From positions 7,192,001-7,256,000 of the forward strand of contig CM066047.1 of NCBI GenBank assembly GCA_033557465.1: 64,000 nucleotides of DNA, written 5' to 3'. The notes beneath the pieces were generated by a model, which was given only the letters and a program-made list of their open reading frames with translations, was not told the origin of the DNA and made no database searches. Positions 20,541 to 32,072 of this stretch are shown here, piece by piece (the first letter of the stretch is position 1; each line of letters begins with the position of its first letter). Source of the stretch: Ichthyophis bannanicus (Eukaryota > Chordata > Amphibia > Gymnophiona > Ichthyophiidae). The translations under genes were made by a program, and so were the position numbers.

Positions 20541-21885
20541 ACTGTGTACATTCTGACGCTGAAGTCGCATACTATCGGTCATTGAGCATTTTTAAAATTT
20601 CCATGCCATTGGCTAGTGCCTGTGGTCACCAATTGACTCCTTTCGTTGCACATTCCATCTCAAATGTTTTCTGACATACTCCATACACAGAAAAACAAAT
20701 TATGAATGTTGCCGAAGCCAAGTACAAATTCCTACACTAAATAAGAAAATGTAACATTAGGCTCTCTGCAATGTGCTCACTCTGCCCATTCATTACCCTC
20801 ATGCACAAGTGGCAGCGTGAAAATCTCGTGCTCCCATGGTAACAGTTACCACGGGTCCGAGCAGGGAGTGCGCCGATTAGTACAAGGACCCCTAAGAGGA
20901 ACAGGCGCTGGGTTCCGATGCTGGTTTCCTCTCTTCCTTTCTCTCTTTCTTTTGCTATATTTTGGTTTATTGTAGCCCAGATTATATGATTCTCCAGCAT
21001 ATGGCCCATGTTTTCATAACTGCATCATGCAGTACCGACAATAGACTAGGATTGGATGTGGTACGAATGAGCCTCATAAACAGGTTCTCAGTTTGTCCGC
21101 AAAAGATTGAAACAAAACATTCCATGAGTAACAATAGAACTAGCACTTATTTAGTAAAATAGATGTGAAATGTCAATTATTTCACAGAGCTCAAAGCTGA
21201 ACTGGAGTTTTCTGTTGCTGAAACCATTTATTTCTGCTTTCCACTATTCACAATGGACTATTGAAGGTATTTCTCAAGCAACACGTTCTTTTACTGCAAG
21301 AGTGTAGTGCTGCGAGGACAGTCAGGGTCAGAGTCTGACACTTTCTAATGAGGCAGGTCGCTCCAGCACACTGGGCAGTGAGGGAGACAGCCCCTTGCTA
21401 ACAGAAATGAGGGGAGGAGGGAGGGTGGGGGGGAGGCAAGGCAGCTCTCTGTTTTGCTTTATTGATTCAGGCTTTTCTGCTAGTAAATAGTGTCATCGGT
21501 GAGAAGAGAGAGGGAAGAAACGCAGGAAGAGTTAATACACTCTCCTGAACCTTGCTGCATAGAAGAGAGAAAGAAAAAGTGGGAATGGAAAATACTGACT
21601 GAGGGCATCGCCTCAGGGTCCAGGCAGAGACCTCTCCCTGTCCTACCTGGTGTCTGAACCTGGGCCCATCTCAGGACTAGCTCAAGGGATCTGAAGTCCT
21701 GATGGCGAAGGCTGAGCTCTCTTACTGTACATTTGCCAAAGGTGAATAACTGACAGGAGCCTCTGCAGTCTGATACTTCTATATGCACATTGTCATAAAG
21801 TTATTTAATAGAAAGTTTTATATTATAGTGGGGTGTTTAGATTTTGAAATAAGATGCAACTTCCACATATCTAGGTACTTTTTAG
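20541..21885. other. Unassigned sequence
   Basis: About 1.3 kb with no recognised repeat or gene. The 102-codon minus ORF at 21480-21788 has no recognisable domain. Confidence 0.3.
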
Positions 21886-22560
21886 TGTCCAGGTTCTCTT
21901 TTCTACATCTCCAAAATATGTTCTTTCCTTACTTAAGAGACTGCCCGAACTCGCCCTTGCTTTCTTATCACCCCAAATTGGACTACTGCAACCTATTCCC
22001 CACAGTTGTGCCATTGAACTATCTCTCTCCATTACAACCTGTTTAAACTCAGCTGTAAATCTTCCTCCAGTGCTGAAAAGATCATGTAACCTTTCTTCTG
22101 ACAGCACTTCATGGACTCCCACTCAAATCCACTTCTTAAACTTCATTCCTCAGGCAAGCTGCTCCTTTTCCCCCATCACCTAATCCCGACTCCCATCTCA
22201 CTGCGCCAAATGCCTTTAACAGTCTTCACAAGGATCTATGCCGGGCTGTCTCTCTTAGCAGAATCAAATACAGTCAATTTGCCTCAAGTCTTCCCACTCA
22301 TGCAATAGCTCCATCAATCTGTACCCTAGTCTTCAGCATTCATTCCTCAGTTTTTCTGAAACAGAACTGTGATTGATATTCTTGGTCTCTTACATTATGT
22401 AAGAAAGATGGATTAGCAGTAGCTCACATGACCAGAGTCCCCTATAAATGGATAACCGTATGGAACCAAGAATGCACCCTAATGGGAGCGATCCTATTTG
22501 GTTTTACAACACTGTGAATAAACTATGAAATATTAATAAATTTAAAAAAATTAAATAAAA
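21886..22560 (+). mobile_element. L2-clade (family B) degraded fragment
   Basis: Translation in broken frames gives LDYCN, NYLSPLQPV, LTALHGLP and APNAFNSLHK, which follow the L2-B C-terminus seen at 24985-25745. An A-rich tail with AATAAA-like words closes it near 22560. It is more diverged than the other L2-B copies. Confidence 0.6.
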
Positions 22561-23880
22561 CTGTTTGAAGCTGAACATGCTGGCGAGGAGTGTTTGGTCA
22601 GACACCAGCAACATGCCTTGACTCTATATTTCCTGCAGTTTCTGGGCTGTTTATTTTCTGTGCTGGGACTTTTTTTTGTAAACTGGTGGATTTTGGCACC
22701 TCTGAAGCATCACAAGTGGAGGTTTTTGTCTGCTTAAGATTTACTACCAGTGACCTTTTCCTTGAGTGCTTTATGAGTGCCCTTCTTTTACATATGTATA
22801 GGAGTGAGGGAAAAGTGTCCTTGGAGAGGCAATGAGTCTATTTCTCTGTGACTGAGGCCTCCCTAAATACTAAAATTCACCACAAAGTGGGCAGTTTGAA
22901 AAATCCTCAGGTCCACCCCTTCCTTTTCAAGACCGAAGCTGAGGCGCACATTCTGTGCCCAGGAAAGAGTCCCTGACACTGGGATTCCTTTATGACTCTT
23001 GAACCGAGGAAGTCTTTATGAGCCAGTGCAAGTCTTGCGGTTTTAATTTAAAGTTCTTATTGAATCAAACCCTGTAAAATTAACAAATTGGGCAAGAAAA
23101 AAAGTGTAAATGTTACCACTTTGGCATGTCCTGAAGTGGTGATGAGCGCAGATGTTTGGAGGGTCCCATCATGGTTCTGTAAGAGCGAGAAGCATTGTGC
23201 TTACAAAGGACAAAACAAGCAGCCAGAGGATGGTCCTATCTTCCTGTGCTGATTTATTAGGCTGGGGATGAATGAAAGTGTAATTAATATTACTGAACCA
23301 TTAGAGTCTATTTCATTTAAATGCCACTGAATATTTCACTTTCACTTGGGAGTAACAATGTGTTTGGAGCTGTTGGAGAAAACCTCGGCCATCTGTTGCC
23401 TCGCACTAAAAGAATTCTGACTCTGTGGTTGTTTCAGGCTCAGCATTGCCACGACACAACATTCCATTACCGCCCTGCCACCGGCCATTCAGCTAGCCCT
23501 CGGCGTCACAGAATTAAAAGCATTCTCCGAGAGAGACATGGACCTGCCGACTCAAAGGTGCTCTAGGAAATAACAGAACTTGCAACAGATCACATTAACC
23601 TGCTTGAAAAAAAAGAAAATACTTCTCTATTCTTTTCAATAAGGAAGTAGGTTTGTAAAGTAAAACAAATCTTATTATATTATATTAAAACTGTGGCTTT
23701 CCATAGTACATCTGGGTTAGGGGATGTTCACTAACATGCACAAGGTGTGCCACGCTGTGCTAACACACTAAAAATCCCAAATTAAGCAATCAGCGCAGGA
23801 TTACGTGGAGATTGGGTGGATTAGAGGTGTAGCATGAGCATTGATGGAGAATCATGTTAGCACAGTGCCCCTCATTTTGT
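22561..23880. other. Unassigned sequence
   Basis: About 1.3 kb without recognised repeats. Two ORFs of 81 codons (22590-22835, 23321-23566) show no domain pattern. 23715-23870 has ggggatgttcactaacatgc and gttagcacagtgcccc at its sides, which could be eroded MITE ends. Confidence 0.3.
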
Positions 23881-24092
23881 TTAAGGGCCATCAAGTCAAT
23901 GCTGATCTCTGGTGACCCAACAGCCCCTGGGTTTTCTTGGCAATGTATCACAGGAAGTAGATTGCCAGGCCTTTGTTCCGAGGCAATGGAGGGTAAAGTG
24001 ACTTCCCCAAGGTCATAGGAGTGCCAGTGGGAATCAAACCCAGATCTCTTGAGTACTAAGCTGTTGCTCTAACCACTAGGCTACCCCTCCAC
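23881..24092 (-). mobile_element. tRNA-derived SINE with RTE-like 3' tail
   Basis: On the minus strand it starts with a tRNA-like head: A box tagcctagtggttagagc (complement of about 24068-24086) and B box tgggtttgattccc (complement of 24029-24042). A body follows with gaccttggggaagtcactt. The 3' end, gggtcaccagagatcagc and then ttgacttgatggccctt, closely follows the 3' end of the RTE-like LINE at 29966-30012. Sharing of a 3' tail is how RTE-dependent SINEs are recognised. The boxes are intact enough to name the class; expression cannot be judged. Confidence 0.8.
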
Positions 24093-24189
24093 ACTAGCAA
24101 CACACTGATGTTAAGGGCACAAATGCACATGCCAATAAAAATTACCATGGGTTTCTGCACTAATTTCACATTGCAAATGAGTGCTACCT

Positions 24190-24345
24190 CAGAACATAAG
24201 AAATGCCATACTGGGTCAGACCAAGGTCCATCAAGTCCAGTATCCTGTTTCCAACAGTGGCCAATCTAGGTCACAAGTACCTGGCAGGTTCCCAAAAAGA
24301 CACACAGGTTCCACAATGCTTGTCCCAGGCCAAACATTCATAAAC
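24190..24345 (-). mobile_element. CR1-A 3' end, minus strand
   Basis: The complement of the CR1-A 3' UTR: gaacataagaaatgccatac, tgggtcagaccaaggtcc and atcctgtttccaacagtggcc, as in the tails at 36.1-36.25 and 37.8-37.9 kb. Only the tail is present. Confidence 0.85.
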
Positions 24346-24429
24346 ATGTCCCTTAATTACCTGCACTGCAAGGGAAGTGCTTCCCCTTCAGAATTAATGG
24401 TGTTGTGGGTCTTGGTTTAGGGAAGAAAG

Positions 24430-24915
24430 TGGAGCTTGGTGCATGGTGAAGCGTGAGAACAATGAAGCCAAGTGGGTTAGTTTTTCATTCCTAAGCCAGT
24501 GAACGACCTCAGTCTCTGAAGGTTACTGCTGACATTCCCTTTAGTGCTGCATCGTGCCAAAGAGGGCTTCCTTATGGAATTCATAGGATGGAAATTGCAT
24601 AGGTCCAATCGGGCTGGTGGCACTCAATGCAATTTGGAATATTTCTGTATCTTTCTGGTGCATTGTTGTAGTCTCTGCATTAATTGGTACTTGAGAATCT
24701 GCTTTCTCTCCATACACTGTACAAAATACTAGGCACAGACAATTCTCTTATCACCCTTGTGCTTCTTCCTTTTTACCAATACCTCCAATTTTCTTGGATT
24801 TTTTCTCTGTTGGGATGGGATGTCCCGAGTGATCATAGAGTCTACATTCTCCTCAGTGTTTTCTGGTACAGATATGTTATACCTAGGGCTTTGATTTGTA
24901 GATGTTTATACACTG
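24430..24915 (-). mobile_element. R2/R4-like LINE C-terminus, second copy
   Basis: The minus-strand translation has the same order of features as the C-terminus at 14.0-14.4 kb, for example SYEFHKEALFGT against SYELQREAFWHE. DNA wording is also shared (gtgctgcatcgtgccaaagag / cttcgtgccagaaagcc). It is strongly decayed. Confidence 0.55.
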
Positions 24916-24984
24916 TCAGGGTCATTCCAAGATGCGAACAGTGGGGATGGATGTCCCATTGGGTCGTCCATCCCCTCTATTTAC

Positions 24985-25745
24985 CCCTTTTCCTCTCTCT
25001 CTTTCTCCACACATATCCATCTGATAGCCAAGACCTGCCGTTTCTTTCTCTATAACATCAGCAAAATCTGCTCTTTCCTTTCTGAACACACTACTAAAAC
25101 GCTTATCCACTCCTTAATCACCTCTCGTCTTGACTACTGCAACCTACTCCTTGCTGGTCTCCTTTTGAATCATCTCTCTCCCCTTCAATCTGTTCAACAC
25201 TCTGCTGCGTGGCTAATCTTCTGCCAGCCTCATCATGCCCATATTACTCCTCTTCTCAACTCACTTCATTGGCTCCCTATCCATTTCTGCATCCAGTTCA
25301 AACTTCTCCTGCTGACCTATAAATGCATTCACTCTGGGCTCCTCACTACCTTTCTTCTCTTATCTCTCCTAACAACCCCCCTCAGAAACTCCACTTTTCT
25401 GGCAAACTGCTTCTATCTGTGCCCTTCTCTTCTACTGCTAACTCCAGACTTCGCTCCTTTCACCTTGCTGCACCTTACGCCTGGAAAAAACTACCTGTGT
25501 CTGTACGCCAGGCACCTTCTCTAACCCTCTTCAAATCCAGGCTGAAAACTTACCTCTTCGCTGCTGCTTTTGGATCTTGACTCACCTGACCTCCTTTTTC
25601 TTTTTCCTTGCTTTATCCCTGCCTACACCTTCTCTGTTTGTCTTGACTAGATTGCAAGCTCTGATGAGCAGGGACTGTCTCTTACCTGTCTGTGCAGTGC
25701 TGCGTACAACTTGTAGCGCTATATAAATGCTTAATAGTAGTAGTA
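24985..25745 (+). mobile_element. L2-clade LINE (family B), 3' part
   Basis: It encodes the C-terminal part of an L2-type ORF: LDYCN, HLSPLQSVQHSAA, HAHITPLLNSLHWLPIHF (25165-25524), then APYAWKKLPVSVRQAPSLTL and FKSRLKTYLFAAAFGS (frame of 25323-25580). The 3' UTR has gattgcaagctctgatgagc, gtagcgctatataaatgc and a TAG repeat tail. Two frames are needed, so it is inactive. Confidence 0.85.
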
Positions 25746-25862
25746 GTTTTCCGACCCCAACTGCCCCGCACGTTGCACAGGGAAGTTATACGGGGGCGGG
25801 AAAGGGACAGTGCGGGGGCAGAGTTAGGGCGGGCAGTGGGCGGTCTGCGGCCCCAGACGTAC
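25746..25862. mobile_element. Fragment of the GC-rich dispersed element
   Basis: A short GC-rich block (gggcgggcagtgggcgg, ggccccagacgtacagggcc) between an L2-B tail and a CR1-A copy. It matches 17565-17640. Codons cannot be assigned. Confidence 0.5.
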
Positions 25863-26023
25863 AGGGCCAATTTTTTGCTTTGGTCTTTACTGAGGAAGAT
25901 GTAGGGATGTTACCCATGACTGAAATGGTGATGCCACAGAAGAATTGAAAGAAATATCGATACACTGGGAAGATGTATTACAACTATTTGATAAACTGAA
26001 GAGTAGCAAATCACCTGGACTGG

Positions 26024-26926
26024 ATGAAAGAACTGAAATATGAGATTGCAGACCTTCTATTAGTAATCTGTGAACTATCATTAAAATCATCTGTAATACC
26101 TGAAGATTGGAGGATAGCCAATGTAACGCCAATTTTTAAAAAGAGTTCCAGAGGTGATCCAGGAAACTACAGACCGGTGAGCCTGACGTCAGTACCAGGA
26201 AAAATAGCAGAAGTCATTATAAAGAACAAAATTACTGAACATGTAGATAGCCATGGCTTAATGGCAGACAGCCAACATGGCTTTAGCCAAAGAAGATCTT
26301 GTCTTACTAATCTGTTGTTTTTTTGAAGGTGTTAACAAACAGGTAGACAAAGGTGAGTCAGTTGATACAGTGTATCTGGACTTTCAGAAAGCCTTTAACA
26401 AGGTCCCTCATGAGAGACTTTTGACAAAATTAAAAAGTCATGAGAGAGGAGGCAGTGTACTATTGTGGATCAGGAACTGCTAAAAGATAGAAAGCAGGGG
26501 GTAGGGCTAAATGTCCAATTTTCCCAATGAAGAAAGATGAATAGTGGTGTACCTCAGGGATCTGTGCTGGGTCCGCTGCTTTTTGACATATTCATAAATG
26601 ACCTGGAAAGTGGAATAATGAGTGAGGTTATCAAATTTGCAGATGACAAAAAATTATTCAAAGTTGTTAAAACCCATGAGGATTGTGAAAAATTGCAAGA
26701 GGACCTTGAGAAACTGGAAGACCGGGCATCAAAATGGCAGATAAAATTTAATGTGGACAAGTGCAAAGTTATGCACTTAGGAAAGAAAAACCCAAACTAT
26801 GGTTACACGATGCAAGGTTCCACATTAGGAACCACCACCCAGGAAAAAGATTTAGGCGTCATCGTGGATACCATGTTAAAACCCTCGGCCCAGTGTGCAG
26901 CGGTGGCTAAGAAAGCAAATATCCTC
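26024..26926 (+). pseudogene. CR1-A reverse transcriptase remnant (nest I)
   Basis: Frames 26024-26326, 26277-26483 and 26537-26974 give fingers (GNYRPVSLTSVPGKIAE), palm and thumb. The ORF that starts in CR1-A continues past 26926 for a few codons into the inserted L2. It is a read-through artefact and not a fusion gene. The element is inactive. Confidence 0.8.
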
Positions 26927-27624
26927 TATCCTCCATACTATTCAATATATATATTCAACCCATCTGCAGTATAATCAGAAGTCACAAGATGCTTTTTCAT
27001 CTGTATACAGATGACGTTATGGTATACTTCCCCATCAAGATTTCCAACCCACACCTGATTCCCATAACCAAGTGCTTAGAAGACATGATTACTTGGCTCT
27101 CCAACAATTCTGTCAACTGTGAAAAGACAGAAGGGATATATATCACTAGAAAATCATTCTTTTCGCCACCGCAAACTATTGCTGTTCATAATAAATTGAT
27201 TGCAGTAAAAAAAGAAGTAAAGTATCTAGGTGTTATTCTGGCCAAAGATCTGTCTTTATGTACGCACATTCTTAAAACTGCACCCAAAGAGCATCATAGG
27301 TTAAAAATCATTTGTCGACTAAAACCTATTCTGAGCAATGATCATTTCTGTACGGTATGCCTATCAATAATTACTCCCATCATAGACTATGCTAACTCAA
27401 TTCATCAGGGTCTGCCAATACAGTCCCTCCACCCTCTTCAACTGGTCCAAAATACAGCAGCCAGGATTATCATGAACACATCTAGGAAAGAGCATATAAC
27501 TCCAATACTTCAACAACTACACTGGCTTCCCATCATTTCACGTGTACGATATAAAGCATCTCTTATTATCTGCCGAATCTATTACAATACTTCCACTGCA
27601 GTCCTTCAAAGCTAATTAATCAAG

Positions 27625-30012
27625 GATCCGAGTACAAGGCCCAGGCGTTCTAATATGTTAAACATGCTCATTACACTTGCTGAATTTCAACGATAGAATT
27701 CTGCAAGACCAACGATCTATTCATCTCAAACACCTTCTTCCATCAACACAAGCGGTGACTTTACACATGGACGTCACCCAATGGATTGTATAAAAATCAA
27801 ATTGACTACATCTGTGGACGTCAACAATGGAAAAGCTCTATATCATCAACAATGACAAAACCTGGAGCTGACTGTGGTACAGATCATCAACTACTAGTAT
27901 GCAAACTCAAGCTAACATTGAAAAAGAGCAAACCACTCATTAATGCAGCAAAATATGACCTTGAGAATATACCACTGGAATTTAAAGACTGCCTGCAAAA
28001 TCGATTTGCTGCTTTAGATACAAATGATAGAGCTCCAGAAGAGTTATGGAATGACATCAAGAAGGCTGTGTTGAAAGAAAGCGAGAAGTCTCTACAAAAG
28101 GTGAAAAAGCAAAAAGGGCCAAAATGGCTGACAGAAGAAACTCTGAAAATTACCCAGAAACGCAGAGAAGCTAAAGCCAGAGGAGAAAGAAAGACAATAA
28201 CAGAACTCAAAGATTTCCAACGTGCAGCAAGACAGGACAAGGAAAGGTACTACGATGACGCATGCAAGGAAATAGAAGCAGAAACTATTAGAGGAAGAAC
28301 AAGATCGGCTTTCCTAAAGCTACAAGAGTTAAAGAAAAAGTTCCAGCCTCGACTTTGAATGTTACAAGATGCTCAAGGTTCTATGTTCAATGATGCTGAG
28401 AAGATCAAGAAAAGGTGGAAGGAATATACAGAGTTTTTATATGATAAAGATCAAGTGGACCAACAGCCGTTTCAACCTGTACCTTATGAGCAGGAACCAT
28501 TGGTGATGAAAGGAGAAGTTGAAGCAGCACTGAAAGCCTTATCAAAGAACAAAGCACCAGGCATTGATTGCTGTAATACTTCTATGGGAATGCTATCTGA
28601 TGCAGCTGTTACCGTACTTACAAGGCTCTGCCAAGAAATATAGAAGACAACATCATGGCCAACTGACTGGAAAAGATCTGTATTTATACCAATACTAAAG
28701 AAAGGTGATCAAACTGACTGTGGAAATTATCACACAATCGCTCTGATCCCACATGCCAGCAAGATTCTACTGAAGATTATTCAAAAGAGACTACAACCAT
28801 ACCTGGAACAAGAACTACCTGAAGTGCAAGCAGGGTTAAGGAAAAGGCGAGGAACGACAGACATCATTGTGGATGTGAGATGGATCCTTGAAAAGACTAA
28901 AGAATACCAAAAGCATATCTATTTGTGCTTTATCGACTATAGCAAGGCTTTTGACTGTGTAAACCATGAGAAACTCTGGGCCACATTAAGAAGCATGGGT
29001 ATACCAGAACACCTGATCGTACTCTTGCACAATCTGTACATTGATCAAGAAGCAACAGTTCGAACCGAACAAGGAGAAACAGAATGGTTTAAAATAAGCA
29101 AAGGTGTAAGACAAGGCTGCATACTTTCCCCCTACCTGTTTAATTTATATGCAGAACAAATCATCAGAGATGCAGGATTGTATGAAGACAACAGAGGTGT
29201 GAAGATTGGTGGAAGACTCATCAACAACCTTCACTATGCTGATGATACCACATTACTGGCTGAAAGTGAAGATGATCTGAAACATTTGTTTCTCACAATC
29301 AAAGAACATAGTCTCAAAATGGGCCTGCACCTTAATGTAAAGAAGACAAAGATCATGACAACTGGCATAATCAACAGGTTCATCGTTGAAGGAGAAGAAA
29401 TTGAAATCGTGTACAACTTTAACCTACTTGGATCAACTATCAATAAAGAAGCAACAAGCAGTCAAGAAATCAGATGACGCATTGCTCTTGGCAGAATGGC
29501 TATGAAAGACCTAGATAAGATTCTCAAGAGCAGAGATGTCTCTCTCCATACAAAGATTCGACTTGTTCAAGCCATGGTATTTTCAATAACATCATATAGA
29601 TGTGAAAGCTGGACAGTGAAAAAGATAGACAGGAAGAAAATTGATGCCTTTGAATTATGGTGCTGGCGGCGAATACTGTGTATACCATGGACTGCCCGAA
29701 GAACAAACCAGTCGGTACTAGAGGAGATCAAACCTAAGCTTTCTTTAGAAGCTCAGATGACAAGACTTTGACTTTCATACTTTGGACACATCATGCAAAG
29801 AGAGAGATCATTAGAGAAAGACATCATGCTTGGCAAGATAGAAGGTCAACGCAAAAGAGGAGGGCCAGCAATGAGATGGATCAATACAATAACAGCAGCT
29901 ACGGGTACCAGCCTGTCAACAATGAGCCGCCTGACTCAAGACCGAACACAATTTAGGATAGCCCCAGAGGGTCGCCATGAGTCAACTCCGACTTGACGGC
30001 ACTTAACAACAA
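27625..30012 (+). mobile_element. Nest I core: RTE/BovB-like LINE
   Basis: A 5'-truncated RTE-type LINE with the end of the endonuclease, the complete RT and the C-terminal domain. The 3' end (gggtcgccatgagtcaactc, then cgacttgacggcacttaac, then AAC repeats) resembles in pattern the BovB 3' end. L2 sequence flanks both sides. It is the youngest layer of this nest by position. Confidence 0.85.
27700..29990 (+). pseudogene. RTE-like ORF, one frame, point-mutated stops
   Basis: A single reading frame covers the whole span. The endonuclease end has ISNTFFHQHKR, LYTWTSPNGLYKNQIDYI and the catalytic GTDHQLL. RT motif A is FIDYSKAFDCVNHEKLW (near 28930), motif B GVRQGCILSPYLFNLYA (29105) and motif C LHYADDTTLLAES (29230). 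The C-terminus has DAFELWCWRRILCIPWTARR and LSYFGHIMQRERSLEKDIML. I see no frameshift from about 27690 on, but five stops: TGA at 27756, 28356, 29475 and 29769, and TAG at 28641. Several fall where RTE relatives have Arg, which fits CGA to TGA decay. Confidence 0.85.
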
Positions 30013-30993
30013 CCACCAGTCTACTTTCAGAAGAGCCCCATCCCTTGCTGCTTCTACTATTTGGAACTCTCTTTCTGATCAAATGAGATCTACAAGGGAT
30101 ATAAAAGACTTCCGTTTAATGTTAAAAACATTTTTTGTTTATGGATTATTATGGTTCTTCTCAGTGATTATATTCTATTGTTATAATTTTTCTTATTTGT
30201 TAATGTCTTTCCCTTTTCATTTGTCCAACTTTTGCCCTTTTACCAATTTTTTTATATTTTTATAGTAAACCACTTTGATTGAAGGATAAGGTGGTATATA
30301 AATATGGATAAATAAATAAATAAATAAAATGCTAGGTATCATAAAGAAAGGAATGGAGAATAAAACAAAGAATATTATGCCTCTGTATTGTTACATGGTG
30401 CAACTCCAGTCGCCGTATCTTAAAAGGTATACAGCATTATTAGAAAAGGTACAGAGAAGAGCTACCAAAATGGTAAAGGGGATGGAAGGATTCCCCTATG
30501 AAGAGAGGCTAAAAAGGTTAGGGCTCTTCAACTTGGAAAAGAGACAGCTGAGGGGAGATATGATAGAGGACTATAAATTAATGAATGGAATGGAACAGGT
30601 AAAAGTAGATTGATTGTTTACACCATCAAAATATAGAAAGACTAGGGGACATACAATGAAACTACAGGGTAGCCTATTTAAGACTAATAAGAGAAAATAT
30701 TTTTTCACTCAACGTGTAATCAAACTCTGGAATTCGTTACCAGAGGATGTAGTAAAAGCTGTTAGTGTAACCGGGTTTAAAAAAAGGTTTGGACAAGTTC
30801 CTGGAAAAAAGGTCCATAAACCACTGGGGGCCCAGGATATCACTGCTTGAGCCAATACAAGCATTGTGGAATCTGTGTCTTTTGGGGAAACTGCTAGGTA
30901 CGTATGATCTAGATTGGCCTCTGCTAGAAACAGGATACTGGGCTTGATGGACCTTGGTCTGATCCAGTATGGCATATCTTATGTCATTATGTC

Positions 30994-31234
30994 CAATGTC
31001 AGCCCTGTATGTCCGGGGCCAGTGGCCTGAACGGGGGACGTATTCCACCCCTGAGGTGGAATAAGCTCCCCTAGTCAGTAGGGGATGGCAAATCCGTACA
31101 TCAGAAGAGGTAAGAGGAGGCACAGGGGATTTCCCACAGCCCGACCCTGGTCTTGGGAGGCCAGATCGGGGGTTGGGCTGCGGGGAATGGTTTTGTCTGG
31201 CAGCCGGGTTTCAGCGACCCTCATTGGTTAGTGC
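30994..31234. mobile_element. GC-rich dispersed element fragment
   Basis: It begins with cagccctgtatgtccgggg and contains gacgtattccacccctgagg with its inverted aggtggaataagc. The same organisation is at 1955-2030 in the copy with both ends. No ORF. Confidence 0.5.
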
Positions 31235-31655
31235 CACTGAATATCTACTATTACTGATCATTTGTTCAGCATTGCAAGGCGTGTGCAGCGCTGTACAGAC
31301 ACATGTAAAAGACAGTCCCTGCTCAGAGCTTACAATGTAGTCGAGACAGACAATGCAAGACAAGGATATATCTAGAGGAAGGTAAAGAAACACATTGGAG
31401 ACTAAGCGGATCAGGATCCAAAAGCAGCCTCGAAAAAGTGAGTAAGCAGCCTCGAAAAAGTGACTTTGCAGCCTAGCTTTGAAAAGGGCCAGAGATGACG
31501 CCTGATGCCCAGACTCAGGTAGTTTGTTCCAGGCATTAGGAGCAGCAAGGAGGAAGGATCAAAGTCTGGAGTTGGCAATAGAAGAGAAGGTGACAGATCA
31601 CCAAAGAAATGCCTGGTTAAAATCAAGGCAGTGTGTGGGTGGAGCAGGGGCAACT
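31235..31655 (-). mobile_element. L2-clade (family B) fragment, minus strand
   Basis: The complement encodes APNAWNKLPESGHQ-like and FKARLQSHFFEAA-like sequence in two frames. The 3' UTR with tgagcagggactgtctttta (complement) and a cagcgctgtacagac stretch matches family B. A 20-bp direct duplication (agcagcctcgaaaaagtga, 31423-31462) lies at the codons for the C-terminal FFEAA. Confidence 0.7.
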
Positions 31656-32072
31656 GAATGTATTACAACTATTTGATAAACTGAAGAGTAGCAAATTACC
31701 TGGACTAGATGGTATACATCCAAGGGTGTTGAAAGAACTGAAATATGAGATTGCAGACCTACTATTAGTAATCTGTGAACTATCATTTATTTATTTATTT
31801 ATTTAACAGTTCTTATATACCGCACTATTTGTTATCAGTGCGGTTTACATTTAACAAAGAATACTCAGATCAGAGAAGACTGATTGAGTTTACATTATAA
31901 CAGGGAATAGAACTTGAAGAACATGGGTAACTATTTACATATTGACATATTTCAGGATAGATGCAGAATACATGAAACTATATACATAAAGATATGGCAT
32001 AATAGATGATACTTGATCTGAAAGTATGTAAGAAGGTTCAAGGCTGGCGAGAGAATGCTTGGGGCTTGAGCG

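Larger units (their letters stand above)
26927..30328 (+). mobile_element. Nest I middle: L2-A LINE, split by RTE
   Basis: 5'-truncated within RT motif B (a PILFNIYI-like remnant near 26935). It continues with YTDDVMVYF (motif C, YTDD) near 27000 and the C-terminal ITPILQQLHWLPI at about 27500. Interrupted near 27625, it resumes after 30010 with STFRRAPSLAASTIWNSL and a 3' UTR ending in an AAAT repeat (30305-30328). The CR1-A sequence restarts directly after that repeat. Confidence 0.85.
25863..30993 (+). mobile_element. Nest I outer: CR1-A, split by L2
   Basis: The CR1-A sequence runs 25863-26926, stops inside the thumb (AAVAKKANI), and resumes at 30329 exactly in register (RMLGIIKKGMENKTKN). 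Intact copies at 35.5 and 37.2 kb read gcaaatagaatgctagg across this point. The 3' UTR ends near 30993 with an ATGTT-type tail. RT motifs seen: YLDFQKAFN (D kept, D to N at the last site) near 26385, SGVPQGSVLGPLLF near 26545 and FADDKK near 26640. In-frame breaks occur near 26000 and 26483. Confidence 0.9.

Noticed and set aside
24029..24088. Possible tRNA gene on the minus strand
   Set aside because: tRNA-like head only; it continues into a SINE body with an RTE-type tail.
26537..26974. Reverse transcriptase with a unique C-terminal extension
   Set aside because: The last residues after AVAKKANI come from the inserted L2 and do not belong to CR1-A.
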